In this document: positions 43,351-52,539 of the stretch, in pieces
Position numbering within the stretch: position 1 is the first letter of the stretch
Layout: each line of letters opens with the position of its first letter
Source of the DNA: Alphaproteobacteria bacterium
GTDB lineage: Bacteria; Pseudomonadota; Alphaproteobacteria; Rickettsiales; JADKJE01
Reading direction: 5' to 3'
Assembly (NCBI GenBank): GCA_016722515.1
Contig: JADKJE010000001.1
Coordinates: forward strand, 744,001 to 808,000
DNA length: 64,000 bases
The notes under the pieces: model-generated
Databases searched by the model: none
The model's input: only the letters and a program-made list of their open reading frames with translations
What the model was told of the DNA's origin: nothing
Position numbers and translations under genes: made by a program

Positions 43351-43680
43351 ATGACACCCCATAATGTTGATGCAACCACTTTAAAACGATGGCTTGATGA
43401 TGGTGAAGCCATCGTGGTCGATGTACGCGAACAGGCTGAACATGCCAGGAACCATATTGAAGGCTCGTATTTAATTCCTTCAGGCGAGATAACCAGTATG
43501 TTGCTGCCAAGCCAAACCAAAAAAATTGTCCTACACTGCAATTCAGGTGGGCGTGGTGGCAGAACAACACAAAAACTGCGTGAAGAAAATGCGGCACTTA
43601 ACGTCTATAATCTAGAAGGCGGAATCAAAGCATGGATAGCAGAAGGCTACCTGGTCAATGGAACCGGTGATTCCCATTAA
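43351..43680 (+). CDS. Single-domain rhodanese
   Basis: 109 residues forming one rhodanese domain. The active-site loop is HCNSGGRGGR with Cys63; VVDVREQAEHARNHIEGS is the family's N-terminal block. It transfers sulfane sulfur to thiols or proteins. AGGAG precedes the ATG. It is next to oxyR on the same strand, so it probably belongs to the oxidative-stress response, perhaps supplying sulfur or repairing thiols; the acceptor is unknown. Confidence 0.88.
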   Translation: MTPHNVDATTLKRWLDDGEAIVVDVREQAEHARNHIEGSYLIPSGEITSMLLPSQTKKIVLHCNSGGRGGRTTQKLREENAALNVYNLEGGIKAWIAEGYLVNGTGDSH

Positions 43681-43719
43681 TCTTTCCAGCCTCCTCCCTA
43701 CTTTTAAGGAAAACCCACC

Positions 43720-46017
43720 TCACTCTGCTAGCCGCCATACACTTGCCTGCGCAATAATATACTCAAATTTCCGTTGATGTTCCCTAATCATAAATGGCAC
43801 TTCTTCATGATGGATCAACGAAAATCCTGGCAATTGCTGGCCTATAATTTCCAGCGACGTTAGCCACTTTTCTTTGGGAGTAAATGCTTCCATCCAGGAC
43901 ATAGGTGCTGTTATCACAACGATGCCTCCTGGCAAAACCAGCCCATTTTCGCCTACCATGCGCTTTAAACACAGCGTAGGGTCAGGCAATCGGCAAATCA
44001 CATTGGCTAAAATAACTGCATCGTATCCCTTGATGGATTCTGGCAAATGGCACGCATCTCCTACCGTAAATGTCACGCGCTGGCGATCAATATCTGGCTC
44101 AACAGCGGCTATACAATGCGATGGTTTATCACCTGTTTCGACCTTCTCATAGTCGATTGCACCGTCCATTTGCAGCTGCTGCGCTACGTCAATAAACGCC
44201 TCGCTCGCATCAATGCCATGAACCGCAGCAAAATGGCGCGCTAGTGCAAAACTGGTACGTCCAACCGAACACCCCAAATCCAGAGCCTTATCTTGTTTAG
44301 AACAAAAACGAACGGCAAGTTCTGCAGCATAACTGGGCAAATGTTTGACGTCTGGCCATTGAATCTGCGTTGAAAACTTAGGATCAAACACCTCATTTTG
44401 GCTACCCCAATGAAATAAAAGATAGCGATTCACCATTTCCTTATCTTCGTAAGAAAATGGACGTTTGATTTGCTGATTGGGTAATGGATCCATAACCACT
44501 CTAAATCCAGCATGCTGAAAAAAATGTGGACGAAAATGGAATCGTGCCCAAATACTGGCTTCATCACCGGTACTGATAAAGGACCCACCCATCATCATCT
44601 GGTGTTCATTATCATAACAGGGAGTGCTAAAATCGGTATAGAACGGATGGGCTTTAAATCCCGCAAGCGGATGGAATGTATCCTCACACCATTGCCACAC
44701 ATTGCCAAACGTATCATGGAACCCCTTGCTGTTGGCCGATAACCCCAAAACCGGCTGTTCAGACCCATACGTCAAATTGTGATTAATCACAGGCTGCACT
44801 ACTTTAAACGGATGCGTACGCATCATTACCGGATCCTCACGCTCCAACAACACAGACTCTTCCTGTCGAGGGTCACGTAAGGCATGATGCTCGGTTTCTG
44901 TGAGTAAACGATACGATTTCTTATCTTGCTTCCCTCGCCATGCACAATACGCTTTTGCCTCATGATAATTGACAATCACTGGCCAATCCCAAGGCATGGC
45001 AACCACGTCAAAGATGGTGCGCAATTTATATTCATGCAGGCCTGCTGGGCCATTGGCCACCCAGAATGTAGGCCATTTAGTGTTTCGAAAACTCCGCCAT
45101 TGCCATCCCAGATCAGACCAATATTCCTGCTGCTGATACGCATCTGATGCCACGAAGGCATAAAAATCACCATTGCTGATAAGCGCGTTGGTTGCTTTAA
45201 AACTATCGACTTTCCTGGTTTCCAAACCATATTCATTGTCCCAGCCAAAACTACCCCATAATGTTGGTTTACCCAATACCACGTTACCTGCGGCAACATC
45301 CCTAAACGCAAGATTAGGTTCAGACTGAGCACTTAATTTTAGTTGTTGCCGTGGTGGAACGGCACCATAATGCGGCCATGCATCGGGCTTCTGGACATAT
45401 TCAATCGGCAGTTCACGTATCAAAACGCTCGATGTTTCTATATGGATACGTTCATGCTCAAATGCCATGAACAATGCCCACAGCGGATGGTCTTGACCAA
45501 TCGCCTCATGTGCGCGCTCAAAAGCAGGGTGTGTTTTAATAAGCTGCACCACGGCTTTATACACTGTTTTGCGGTAACGCCTGGCTTCATCCAACGAAGG
45601 CCATTGAATGGAATCATCCTCATGAAGATCATCCCAGCGCATCTCATCAACGCCCTGTTCAAAAAGCGCTTCAACATGCGGATTAAACGAATCGGTTATA
45701 AGTCCGGCAACACGCAGTTTATTGACGTAAAAAACGACAGGGTGAAGATAATAAAAAATCAACGGATGCCGCAAATGATGATACGGCCGGCGGTAATAAG
45801 ATTCTTCGCTTGCCAACCCACTGAACAAGACTTCAGTTAACGTCCAGCCATTATCAAAATAATCGAGTATTTCCTGGCGCGATGACCGCGTTGAGATAAA
45901 TGGCAATGAATGGATGGTTCCATCCTCAGCAACGCCGGCACATAACCCAAAAACCGGAGGTTTTCCCGTCCAATAGTGTGGATCAATATCAAGGTTTAAT
46001 CGCGGCTGCTTACTCAT
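43720..46017 (-). CDS. ovoA: Ovothiol synthase OvoA (5-histidylcysteine sulfoxide synthase with methyltransferase domain)
   Basis: 765 residues with the three OvoA modules in order: a DinB-like domain with an iron-binding histidine (HHLRHPLIFYYLHP) and FEHERIHIETSS, an FGE/sulfatase-modifying domain (GNVWQWCEDTFHPLAGF, MMGGSFISTGDEA), and a C-terminal SAM methyltransferase (ALDLGCSVGRTSFALARHF, HGIDASEAFID). The first two join cysteine and histidine with oxygen; the last methylates the imidazole to give ovothiol A. EgtB lacks the methyltransferase, so ergothioneine synthesis is excluded. It is convergent to the rhodanese gene and completes a thiol/peroxide defence block. Ovothiol in such a bacterium is unusual. 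Confidence 0.9.
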   Translation of the reverse strand: MSKQPRLNLDIDPHYWTGKPPVFGLCAGVAEDGTIHSLPFISTRSSRQEILDYFDNGWTLTEVLFSGLASEESYYRRPYHHLRHPLIFYYLHPVVFYVNKLRVAGLITDSFNPHVEALFEQGVDEMRWDDLHEDDSIQWPSLDEARRYRKTVYKAVVQLIKTHPAFERAHEAIGQDHPLWALFMAFEHERIHIETSSVLIRELPIEYVQKPDAWPHYGAVPPRQQLKLSAQSEPNLAFRDVAAGNVVLGKPTLWGSFGWDNEYGLETRKVDSFKATNALISNGDFYAFVASDAYQQQEYWSDLGWQWRSFRNTKWPTFWVANGPAGLHEYKLRTIFDVVAMPWDWPVIVNYHEAKAYCAWRGKQDKKSYRLLTETEHHALRDPRQEESVLLEREDPVMMRTHPFKVVQPVINHNLTYGSEQPVLGLSANSKGFHDTFGNVWQWCEDTFHPLAGFKAHPFYTDFSTPCYDNEHQMMMGGSFISTGDEASIWARFHFRPHFFQHAGFRVVMDPLPNQQIKRPFSYEDKEMVNRYLLFHWGSQNEVFDPKFSTQIQWPDVKHLPSYAAELAVRFCSKQDKALDLGCSVGRTSFALARHFAAVHGIDASEAFIDVAQQLQMDGAIDYEKVETGDKPSHCIAAVEPDIDRQRVTFTVGDACHLPESIKGYDAVILANVICRLPDPTLCLKRMVGENGLVLPGGIVVITAPMSWMEAFTPKEKWLTSLEIIGQQLPGFSLIHHEEVPFMIREHQRKFEYIIAQASVWRLAE

Positions 46018-46214
46018 GATAGTCCCTTTTCACATCGATTTACTTTAACGCAGAGAGATTTTATAAAACGTTAATCAACCAGGCGATGATTCGACTTCTG
46101 AGACATTTTAGAACAAAAAATCCATGAGAAAAATAACGTATTAATAATATTTAATAACCATGTATTTATAATTAATATAACATCCTTCACAACCGATTGG
46201 AACTGAGATTTTTC

Positions 46215-46406
46215 ATGAATACGACACGTGACGATTTGAACAAAGTTCCGGAAAAGAATCAAACGAATCTGACCAAACCATAGCTGCTCCGCCATGTACC
46301 AGAACGCAACACCCATACGGGCATTAATCAGGGTCAACATACATGCCAGCCGCCGCTGTACAACCTACGCAATCAGAATCTCAATGAGTGGAAGATTTTA
46401 ACCTGA
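46215..46406 (+). pseudogene. Possible decayed plus-strand gene followed by a terminator
   Basis: From ATG 46215 one frame runs 64 codons to TGA at 46404 with a single TAG at codon 23. The second part (LLRHVPERNTHTGINQGQ...) has ordinary composition. A hairpin with seven T follows at once, which is what gives the frame some weight. Not recognised. The rest of the 570-base spacer between ovoA and the next gene shows nothing else convincing. Confidence 0.25.
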
Positions 46407-46430
46407 CGATCAACATGTCAGAGTTTTTTT
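46403..46430 (+). terminator. Weak intrinsic terminator on the plus strand
   Basis: CTGACG and TGTCAG form a six-pair stem (one G-U), loop ATCAACA, followed by AG and seven T. There is no intact plus-strand gene before it. Confidence 0.5.
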
Positions 46431-46588
46431 GTATACGACCCTAAATATAGCAGCTTCTCGTGGCTCCTATTATTACATCCCTGAATCTCTACTTTTTATG
46501 TTTTCTAAGCTTCCCATTTCACCCCCCAGCAAAAGACGCTTATTGCACCATTGCACTTTCTAGGTTAGTTGAGATAACCCAATCTCAC

Positions 46589-47212
46589 TTATTTTGAAAA
46601 ACCGTGACTCTCGCCATTTGAATTACGAACATGGTCCTGATAGCTAGTTGATCTTGGCTTAATCCTCTTTGATCCTTGTTGTACCGCCTCTAATGGTTCT
46701 AAGGGGTGAATTTTAGGCTGGGGTATTCCGGTATACATCGTAGTTGGTATTGGGTGACTCCCCTGTTGACTGGCCTGCGTCCATTTCTTAGGTGGGGACG
46801 TGGCATTATCATATCCCATTGGCAATGCCGATGGGATGGGTACCGCATCCGTTAATGGATGATAATTGCCTTCTAACTCAACCCGTAGTTTTTGAAACAG
46901 GTTATGATTATTGTCTGGTGTGGCGATTTTCAGTTCTGCAAATATATAACCACATTTTGTTTCACCGATAGCAATCCGATTGCTGGCATGCTGGAGTGGG
47001 ATCTGATAGTTAAGGGCAAATCTTTTTGCTTGAATATCTGAATTAAAAACAAGTTGAAGTTGTTTTGTCTTTTTGAATGGGTCTTCACCAATCGTCGCAT
47101 TGGTTACCCCCCAATCTTTCATGGCATCCATCAACTTTTGAACGGCCGATAAAGGAAATATTTTTTGTGGTGTTCCACTCGATTTGGCTTGTTTATCATT
47201 TTCTTGGGACAT
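46589..47212 (-). CDS. Unknown 207-residue protein
   Basis: Not recognised. The N-terminal ~120 residues look globular, with alternating hydrophobic stretches (AVQKLMDAMKDWGVTNATIG, LQLVFNSDIQAKRFALNYQI, CGYIFAELKIATPDN). The C-terminal ~85 residues are Pro/Gln/Ser-rich and probably disordered. No signal peptide or membrane segment. The ATG at 47212 is chosen because GGAG lies seven bases upstream; other ATGs overlap it. It follows tgt on the same strand after 60 bases but is unlikely to share its function. Confidence 0.55.
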   Translation of the reverse strand: MSQENDKQAKSSGTPQKIFPLSAVQKLMDAMKDWGVTNATIGEDPFKKTKQLQLVFNSDIQAKRFALNYQIPLQHASNRIAIGETKCGYIFAELKIATPDNNHNLFQKLRVELEGNYHPLTDAVPIPSALPMGYDNATSPPKKWTQASQQGSHPIPTTMYTGIPQPKIHPLEPLEAVQQGSKRIKPRSTSYQDHVRNSNGESHGFSK

Positions 47213-47272
47213 GTGCATTCTCCATTTACCCAATACAAAGCTAACACAAGATAGTTAATTATATTTTAATTT

Positions 47273-48424
47273 CTATCTATTTTGCTCATCAACAACATCC
47301 TCATCTTTAATATTAGTATATTTTTTTATAAAATTTGAGGCATACATCTGTAATGTATGGCTCTCGATGGCCATTCTTAAACCACGCATGAGGTCTTGAT
47401 AAAAATGCAAATTATGCCAGGTCATCAGCACGCTGCCGAGGATTTCGTTGCTCTTTACTAAATGGTGTAGATAGGCTTTGCTAAAACCACGACAGGCTCT
47501 GCATGTGCAGGTGCTGTCCAGTGGTGTTTTATCTTCAGCAAAGCGGCTATTGCGTATATTGACAGGCCCCTCCCATGTAAACGCTTGTCCATTACGCCCA
47601 GAACGTGTCGGCAGGACGCAATCAAACATATCCACGCCACGTAGTACCGCCCCCACAATATCGGTAGGCTTTCCCACCCCCATCAAGTAACGCGGCCGAT
47701 CGATAGGAAGCATCGGTGTCGTATAGTCGAGCACATCAAACATCACTTCCTGACCTTCACCCACCGCTAGGCCGCCAATAGCATAACCATCAAAGCCAAT
47801 ATCAACCAACCCCTGGGATGATTGAGCTCGCAAATGCTGATAAACTCCACCTTGGACAATACCAAACAGCCCATAGCCTGGGCGAACTTGAAATGCCGAC
47901 TTCGAGCGTTTTGCCCAGCGCAGGGATAACTCCATAGATGATCTCGCTTGTTCCTCGGTTGCCGGATACGGAGTACATTCGTCAAAGATCATGGTAATAT
48001 CACTTCCTAGCAAATGCTGGATTTCCATCGATCTTTCGGGGCTTAAAAGATGTTTGCTGCCGTCTATATGCGACTGGAAGGTCACGCCCGCTTCCGTGAT
48101 CTTACGCAACTGTGCCAGTGACATCACCTGAAAGCCACCAGAATCAGTGAGGATTGGACCATCCCAGCCCATAAAATGGTGCAGACCTCCTAATCGATGG
48201 ATACGCTCAGCCGTAGGCCTTAGCATCAAATGATAAGTGTTACCCAGAATAATCTGCGCACCCGTTTCCTTCACCTGCTCAGGTAACATGGCTTTAACGG
48301 TAGCGGCTGTGCCCACAGGCATAAACACAGGGGTGTCAATCTCACCATGGGCGGTTTGCAGTTTGGCCCTGCGAGCATGGCCATCACTGGCTAAAATATC
48401 AAAGTTAAAGGATGGGGCTTTCAT
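47273..48424 (-). CDS. tgt: Queuine tRNA-ribosyltransferase (tRNA-guanine transglycosylase)
   Basis: Exchanges G34 of GUN tRNAs for preQ1. 383 residues; ILTDSGGFQVMSL, the catalytic region FDECTPYPAT, the nucleophile Asp in FDCVLPTRSGRNG, and the zinc site CTCRACRGFSKAYLHHL (three Cys and a His) are all present. The start overlaps the end of queA by 20 bases, indicating coupled expression of two consecutive queuosine steps. Confidence 0.96.
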   Translation of the reverse strand: MKAPSFNFDILASDGHARRAKLQTAHGEIDTPVFMPVGTAATVKAMLPEQVKETGAQIILGNTYHLMLRPTAERIHRLGGLHHFMGWDGPILTDSGGFQVMSLAQLRKITEAGVTFQSHIDGSKHLLSPERSMEIQHLLGSDITMIFDECTPYPATEEQARSSMELSLRWAKRSKSAFQVRPGYGLFGIVQGGVYQHLRAQSSQGLVDIGFDGYAIGGLAVGEGQEVMFDVLDYTTPMLPIDRPRYLMGVGKPTDIVGAVLRGVDMFDCVLPTRSGRNGQAFTWEGPVNIRNSRFAEDKTPLDSTCTCRACRGFSKAYLHHLVKSNEILGSVLMTWHNLHFYQDLMRGLRMAIESHTLQMYASNFIKKYTNIKDEDVVDEQNR

Positions 48425-49478
48425 AAGGAAAAATCAAACAGGCATCGCCATAAGAGTAAAACCGAAACCGCTCTTCAATGGCATAAGCGTAGGCACGCTT
48501 CATTTCATCAAGACCGGCAAAGGCAGATACTAGCATAAAAAGGGTAGATTTAGGCAAGTGAAAATTGGTGATTAGGCGATCAATCACTTTAAAGGGGTAA
48601 CCAGGTGTTATAAAAATATTGGTTTCTCCAGCAAAGGGCATCACATACGCGTTACGATCCTCGGCATAATGTGCTGCCGTCTCCAGAACCCTTACAGATG
48701 TCGTACCAACGGCGATGATCTTTTGTCCAGCCGCTTTAGCGGTATTAATCACAGCAGCAGTAGCATCTGTCAATTCACACCATTCATAGTGCATATGGTG
48801 CTCTGTAATATTATCGACTTTCACTGGCTGAAACGTACCGGCTCCCACATGAAGGGTAACCTCCACAAGAATAATCCCCTTAGCCCGCAACTGCTCCATA
48901 AGGGATTGGCTAAAATGCAGACCGGCGGTAGGTGCCGCAACGGCACCCTCATGCTTGGCATAAATGGTCTGGTAGCGATCCTGGTCAGCCCCTTCTTCAT
49001 CTCTTGCAATGTAGGGGGGAAGTGGCATATGTCCGTTTATTTCAAGCTTACGATAAAATTCAGATTCTGGGTATGCAAACGAAAGTATGACTTCCCCAGT
49101 TTCCTTTTTATCGATCACGCGTGCTTTAAAATCAGCAGCAAAGATAACCTCGTGGCCTATCTTTAAACGTTTAGCGGGTTTAGCAAACACATCCCAGGTT
49201 AATTCATGTGTTTCCTTTTCACTGCGCTGACGTTTATGCAATAAAATTTCAACCTGGATATCGCCACGCTTACCATATAAACGCGCAGGTATGACTTTGG
49301 TGTTATTAAACACCAAAACATCACCACTCTCCATAAAATCAAGGATCTGAATGAACGACGTTGACGTTAAAGCGCCATGCGCTCCAACCACCAATAATCG
49401 GCTTTGATCTCTCTGCGACGCAGGAAATTGTGCTATAAGTTCCGGAGGAAGATTAAAATCGAAATGGGAAATATCCAT
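48405..49478 (-). CDS. queA: S-adenosylmethionine:tRNA ribosyltransferase-isomerase
   Basis: Adds the epoxycyclopentane ring of queuosine from SAM, acting after Tgt. 357 residues with DFNLPPELIAQFPASQRDQSRL at the N-terminus (a QueA hallmark), VFNNTKVIPARLYG, and HVGAGTFQPVKV and NFHLPKSTLFMLVSAFAG further on. A perfect 8-pair hairpin (49495-49515) lies in the leader just before the ribosome binding site; its function is not clear. Confidence 0.96.
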   Translation of the reverse strand: MDISHFDFNLPPELIAQFPASQRDQSRLLVVGAHGALTSTSFIQILDFMESGDVLVFNNTKVIPARLYGKRGDIQVEILLHKRQRSEKETHELTWDVFAKPAKRLKIGHEVIFAADFKARVIDKKETGEVILSFAYPESEFYRKLEINGHMPLPPYIARDEEGADQDRYQTIYAKHEGAVAAPTAGLHFSQSLMEQLRAKGIILVEVTLHVGAGTFQPVKVDNITEHHMHYEWCELTDATAAVINTAKAAGQKIIAVGTTSVRVLETAAHYAEDRNAYVMPFAGETNIFITPGYPFKVIDRLITNFHLPKSTLFMLVSAFAGLDEMKRAYAYAIEERFRFYSYGDACLIFPYESPIL

Positions 49479-49543
49479 AGTAAAGCCTTTTTTCCCCTCC
49501 TGTTTTAGGAGGGGTAGCGTCAGGCCAAGGTGGGTTGAGTCAG

Positions 49544-50095
49544 TTACTTAGCATCCACATCAGCTGCAACACGCATGGCTATAATCTTATCAGGATTTTG
49601 CACTTCACCATTTTTAGCGCGGTCGCCTTTTTTGATTTTATCAACAAACTCCATACCAGATGTCACTTTACCCCATACGGTGTAATGACCATCAAGGAAG
49701 GGCGAATCTTGTAATACGATAAAGAACTGGCTATCCGCACTATTAAGGGCAGAAGCACGCGCCATTGATAAGATTCCACGAACATGTGAAACGCTCGAAA
49801 ATTCTGCGTTAATATTTTTACCCGAACCACCCATGCCTGTGCCAGTAGGATCACCCGTCTGCGCCATAAAGCCTTCAATAACTCGGTGGAAAACCAAATT
49901 ATCATAGAAGCCTTGGCGAACCAGTTCCTTAATACGTTTTACGTGATTCGGCGCCAGGTCAGGACGAAGCTCAATAACGACCCTGCCTGCTGGCAATTCG
50001 AGATAGAGAGTGTTTTCTTTATCTGCACTTAATGCGGATGTTGCCATAAAGATTCCAATTAAAGCGACAAAAATTGTCAAAAGTCTTTTCAACAT
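49544..50095 (-). CDS. Periplasmic peptidyl-prolyl cis-trans isomerase, cyclophilin type
   Basis: About 183 residues with a signal peptide (MLKRLLTIFVALIGIFMATS, ending ALSA). The cyclophilin core is complete (FHRVIEGFMAQTGDPTGTG, NAEFSSVSHVRGILSMARA, SQFFIVLQDSPFLDGHYTVW GKV). It catalyses proline isomerisation during folding of exported proteins. The ATG at 50095 is preceded by a GGGAGGGGG stretch. It follows rplQ on the same strand but is not part of the ribosomal function. Confidence 0.9.
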   Translation of the reverse strand: MLKRLLTIFVALIGIFMATSALSADKENTLYLELPAGRVVIELRPDLAPNHVKRIKELVRQGFYDNLVFHRVIEGFMAQTGDPTGTGMGGSGKNINAEFSSVSHVRGILSMARASALNSADSQFFIVLQDSPFLDGHYTVWGKVTSGMEFVDKIKKGDRAKNGEVQNPDKIIAMRVAADVDAK

Positions 50096-50122
50096 AAAAC
50101 CCCCTCCCCTCAAACCAACTTA

Positions 50123-50527
50123 CTATGCAGCTTCTTTTAAGCCTAAAATAGTACCTTTAGCATTGACATCACGCTCAACAAACTCGATGACAGCAACTGC
50201 AGCATTATCACCCTGGCGGAAACCAGTTTTAATAATGCGCAAATAACCACCTGGACGCGTTTTATAGCGAGGGCCAAGCACCGTCAATACTTTCTCAACG
50301 ACAGCTTTATCTTTAAGGATAGCCAACAATTGACGACGAGCATGCAGTGATTGGTTGTTTTTAGCAAGGGTAATCAAACGCTCAACGATAGGGCGAATCT
50401 CTTTTGCCTTATGGAGGGTTGTTTCGATTTGCTCGTGTGTCAGCAATGCTACTGCCATGTTAGAAAACATCGCCTTACGGTGAGGAGTTGTTCTGCCTAA
50501 CTTTCTATTTTTAATACGGTGACGCAT
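50123..50527 (-). CDS. rplQ: 50S ribosomal protein L17
   Basis: 134 residues starting MRHRIKNRKLGRTTPHRKAM, the L17 signature, with KEIRPIVERLITLAK following. It closes the alpha operon after rpoA. The C-terminal extension (residues ~118-134) is modest and usual for alphaproteobacteria. Confidence 0.97.
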   Translation of the reverse strand: MRHRIKNRKLGRTTPHRKAMFSNMAVALLTHEQIETTLHKAKEIRPIVERLITLAKNNQSLHARRQLLAILKDKAVVEKVLTVLGPRYKTRPGGYLRIIKTGFRQGDNAAVAVIEFVERDVNAKGTILGLKEAA

Positions 50528-50570
50528 ATCTCTACCTTCTGTTATCTTTCTTTAATTCTTATAGTCAAAC

Positions 50571-51584
50571 TTAAAATGGCTCTTCAAAACGCTTTGCCAA
50601 ATCTTCGATATTCTCTGGTGGCCATCCAATAACTTCCATACCGAAACGCAAGCCCATGCTTGACAACACATCTTTAATCTCATTCAAAGATTTACGGCCA
50701 AAATTGGGGGTTTTCAGCATTTCAGCTTCCGTTTTACGAACAAGATCACCAATGTAAACGATATTATCGTTTTTAAGGCAATTCTGAGAACGGACAGAAA
50801 GCTCAAGTTCATCCACTTTACGCAACAGATTTGCATCAAATCCGAGTGATTCGATATCTGATTTTCCTTGCTCTTCCTCATCTTCAAAGTTGATGAAGAG
50901 TTGCAATTGATCTTGAAGAATACGAGAAGCATAAGCCACCGCATTTTCAGGTGAAAGTGTACCGTTGGTTTCAATCGTCAAAGACAATTTGTCATAATCA
51001 GTGACTTGACCAACGCGGCTATCCTCAACTTTGTAAGCCACTTTTCTAACTGGGCTAAAGAGAGCATCCACTGGGATAACACCGATAGGAGAATCTTTGG
51101 GGCGATTTAAATTCGCAGGGATATACCCTTTACCGGTTTCAACAATCAACTCCATATCAAGCTCACCGCCTTTATCAAGGTGGCAAATAACCAGATTCTT
51201 GTTAACCACTTCAACTCCGGTAGTTGACTCAATCATTCCAGCAGTAACAGGACCAGGCTGAGATGTACGTAAACGTACACGGCGGCGCTCAGAACCCTCT
51301 ACTTTAAGAACGAGAGATTTAATATTTAATACCAGCTCAGTCACATCTTCACGGACACCAGGAACAGAAGAAAACTCATGCAACACGCCATTAACTTTAA
51401 TAGCGGTAACCGAAGCACCTTGTAACGATGACAACAAGACGCGGCGCAACGTGTTACCAAGGGTAACACCAAATCCACGCTCGAGCGGCTCAACAACCAC
51501 AGTAGCCGAGTTAGAAACACCCTCAACAGGTGTCACAACAAAGTTAGATGGCTTAATCAATTTATTCCAATTATCTGACAACAC
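50571..51584 (-). CDS. rpoA: DNA-directed RNA polymerase subunit alpha
   Basis: 337 residues. The N-terminal dimerisation domain (PLERGFGVTLGNTLRRVLLS) and the C-terminal domain for UP elements and activators (LRKVDELELSVRSQNCLKND, LLKTPNFGRKSLNEI type segment) are both complete. Standard alpha-operon position between rpsK and rplQ. Confidence 0.98.
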   Translation of the reverse strand: MLSDNWNKLIKPSNFVVTPVEGVSNSATVVVEPLERGFGVTLGNTLRRVLLSSLQGASVTAIKVNGVLHEFSSVPGVREDVTELVLNIKSLVLKVEGSERRRVRLRTSQPGPVTAGMIESTTGVEVVNKNLVICHLDKGGELDMELIVETGKGYIPANLNRPKDSPIGVIPVDALFSPVRKVAYKVEDSRVGQVTDYDKLSLTIETNGTLSPENAVAYASRILQDQLQLFINFEDEEEQGKSDIESLGFDANLLRKVDELELSVRSQNCLKNDNIVYIGDLVRKTEAEMLKTPNFGRKSLNEIKDVLSSMGLRFGMEVIGWPPENIEDLAKRFEEPF

Positions 51585-51616
51585 GGCAAAACCCCTTCAA
51601 TTAAGGTTACACTAAA

Positions 51617-52000
51617 TTAAACACGGCGGTTTTTTCTACGTCTGCACCCATTATGAGGCAACGACGTAATATCGAGAATAATGGTCACATTCAAACCACT
51701 ATTATGTACGCCGCGCAACGCCGACTCACGACCAGAGCCAACCCCCTTAACACGTACCGATACCGTTTTCATGCCATAAACAGTCACTACTTTTTTGCAC
51801 GCTGTTTCCGCAGCAATCTGAGCAGCATAAGGTGTCGATTTACGCGACCCTTTAAAACCACATGAACCAGATGATGCAGTCACTAATACATTTCCTTGCG
51901 GATCAGTAATGGTCACAATCGTATTGTTAAAGCTAGCGTTAACGCTAACAATACCAGATGCGACGGCACGGATATTTTTCTTTGCAGGTTTATTTTTCAT
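51617..52000 (-). CDS. rpsK: 30S ribosomal protein S11
   Basis: 127 residues; SVNASFNNTIVTITDPQGN and the C-terminal TSLPHNGCRRRKNRRV are diagnostic. Lies between rpsM and rpoA. As in other alphaproteobacteria, rpsD is not in this operon. Confidence 0.98.
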   Translation of the reverse strand: MKNKPAKKNIRAVASGIVSVNASFNNTIVTITDPQGNVLVTASSGSCGFKGSRKSTPYAAQIAAETACKKVVTVYGMKTVSVRVKGVGSGRESALRGVHNSGLNVTIILDITSLPHNGCRRRKNRRV

Positions 52001-52013
52001 AGATGTTCCTTAC

Positions 52014-52382
52014 CTATTTCTTTTTGCCGGCGATAGGAGACGAACGCTTTTTACGCGTTTTAGCATTCGTATGTGTACGTTGGCCACGGCACGGCAAACC
52101 ACGACGATGACGCAGACCACGATAGCAGCCTAAATCAATCAAGCGCTTCATATTCATAGCCACGACCCGGCGCAAGTCACCTTCGGTGACATGATTGCCT
52201 TCTATATATTTACGAATCGTATTGACTTCCTGATCCGTCAAATCCTTGACACGCTTCAGCACAGGAATTTCCAATGCTTGGCAGATCTTATCGGCTGTTG
52301 AACGACCAATACCATAAATGTATGTCAAAGAGACAACTACCCGCTTATTTGCAGGTAAATTAACGCCAGCTATCCGAGCCAC
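52014..52382 (-). CDS. rpsM: 30S ribosomal protein S13
   Basis: 122 residues from a GTG at 52382, which gives the normal N-terminus (M)ARIAGVNLPANKRV; AAGGAG precedes it by seven bases. Helix-two-turn-helix and the basic tail RGLRHRRGLPCRGQRTHTNA are typical. An intrinsic terminator sits just upstream of its ribosome binding site. Confidence 0.97.
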   Translation of the reverse strand: MARIAGVNLPANKRVVVSLTYIYGIGRSTADKICQALEIPVLKRVKDLTDQEVNTIRKYIEGNHVTEGDLRRVVAMNMKRLIDLGCYRGLRHRRGLPCRGQRTHTNAKTRKKRSSPIAGKKK

Positions 52383-52408
52383 AATATACTCCTTCCAAAC
52401 TAATACAC

Positions 52409-52435
52409 AAAAAACCACTCACAAAGGAAGAGTGG
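52409..52435 (-). terminator. Intrinsic terminator between adk and rpsM
   Basis: On the minus strand CCACTC, a nine-base loop and GAGTGG are followed by six T. It lies only ~27 bases before the rpsM start and separates the spc operon (ending with adk) from the alpha operon, or acts as an attenuator for the latter. The remaining spacer to adk contains no gene; rpmJ is absent. Confidence 0.7.
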
Positions 52436-52539
52436 CATTTTATCTGTTTTCTTACGTAAGTCAATAACAAATCCTGAAAAGATTCATTATGGCCTACCCC
52501 ATCTTCCGCAGAACCCTCAGGGCCTGTGGATAACGCCAG

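Noticed and set aside
43720..46017. Ergothioneine synthase EgtB
   Set aside because: The C-terminal methyltransferase domain and overall length identify OvoA instead.
46071..46340. An 89-codon minus-strand frame upstream of ovoA
   Set aside because: No ribosome binding site, AT-driven Ile/Leu/Asn-rich composition and no recognisable motif; the opposite strand offers an equally weak frame ending at a terminator.
49495..49515. A preQ1 riboswitch in the queA leader
   Set aside because: The hairpin is a plain 8-pair stem with a five-base loop, too short to form the pseudoknot of preQ1-I aptamers. The A-run after it is suggestive but not enough.
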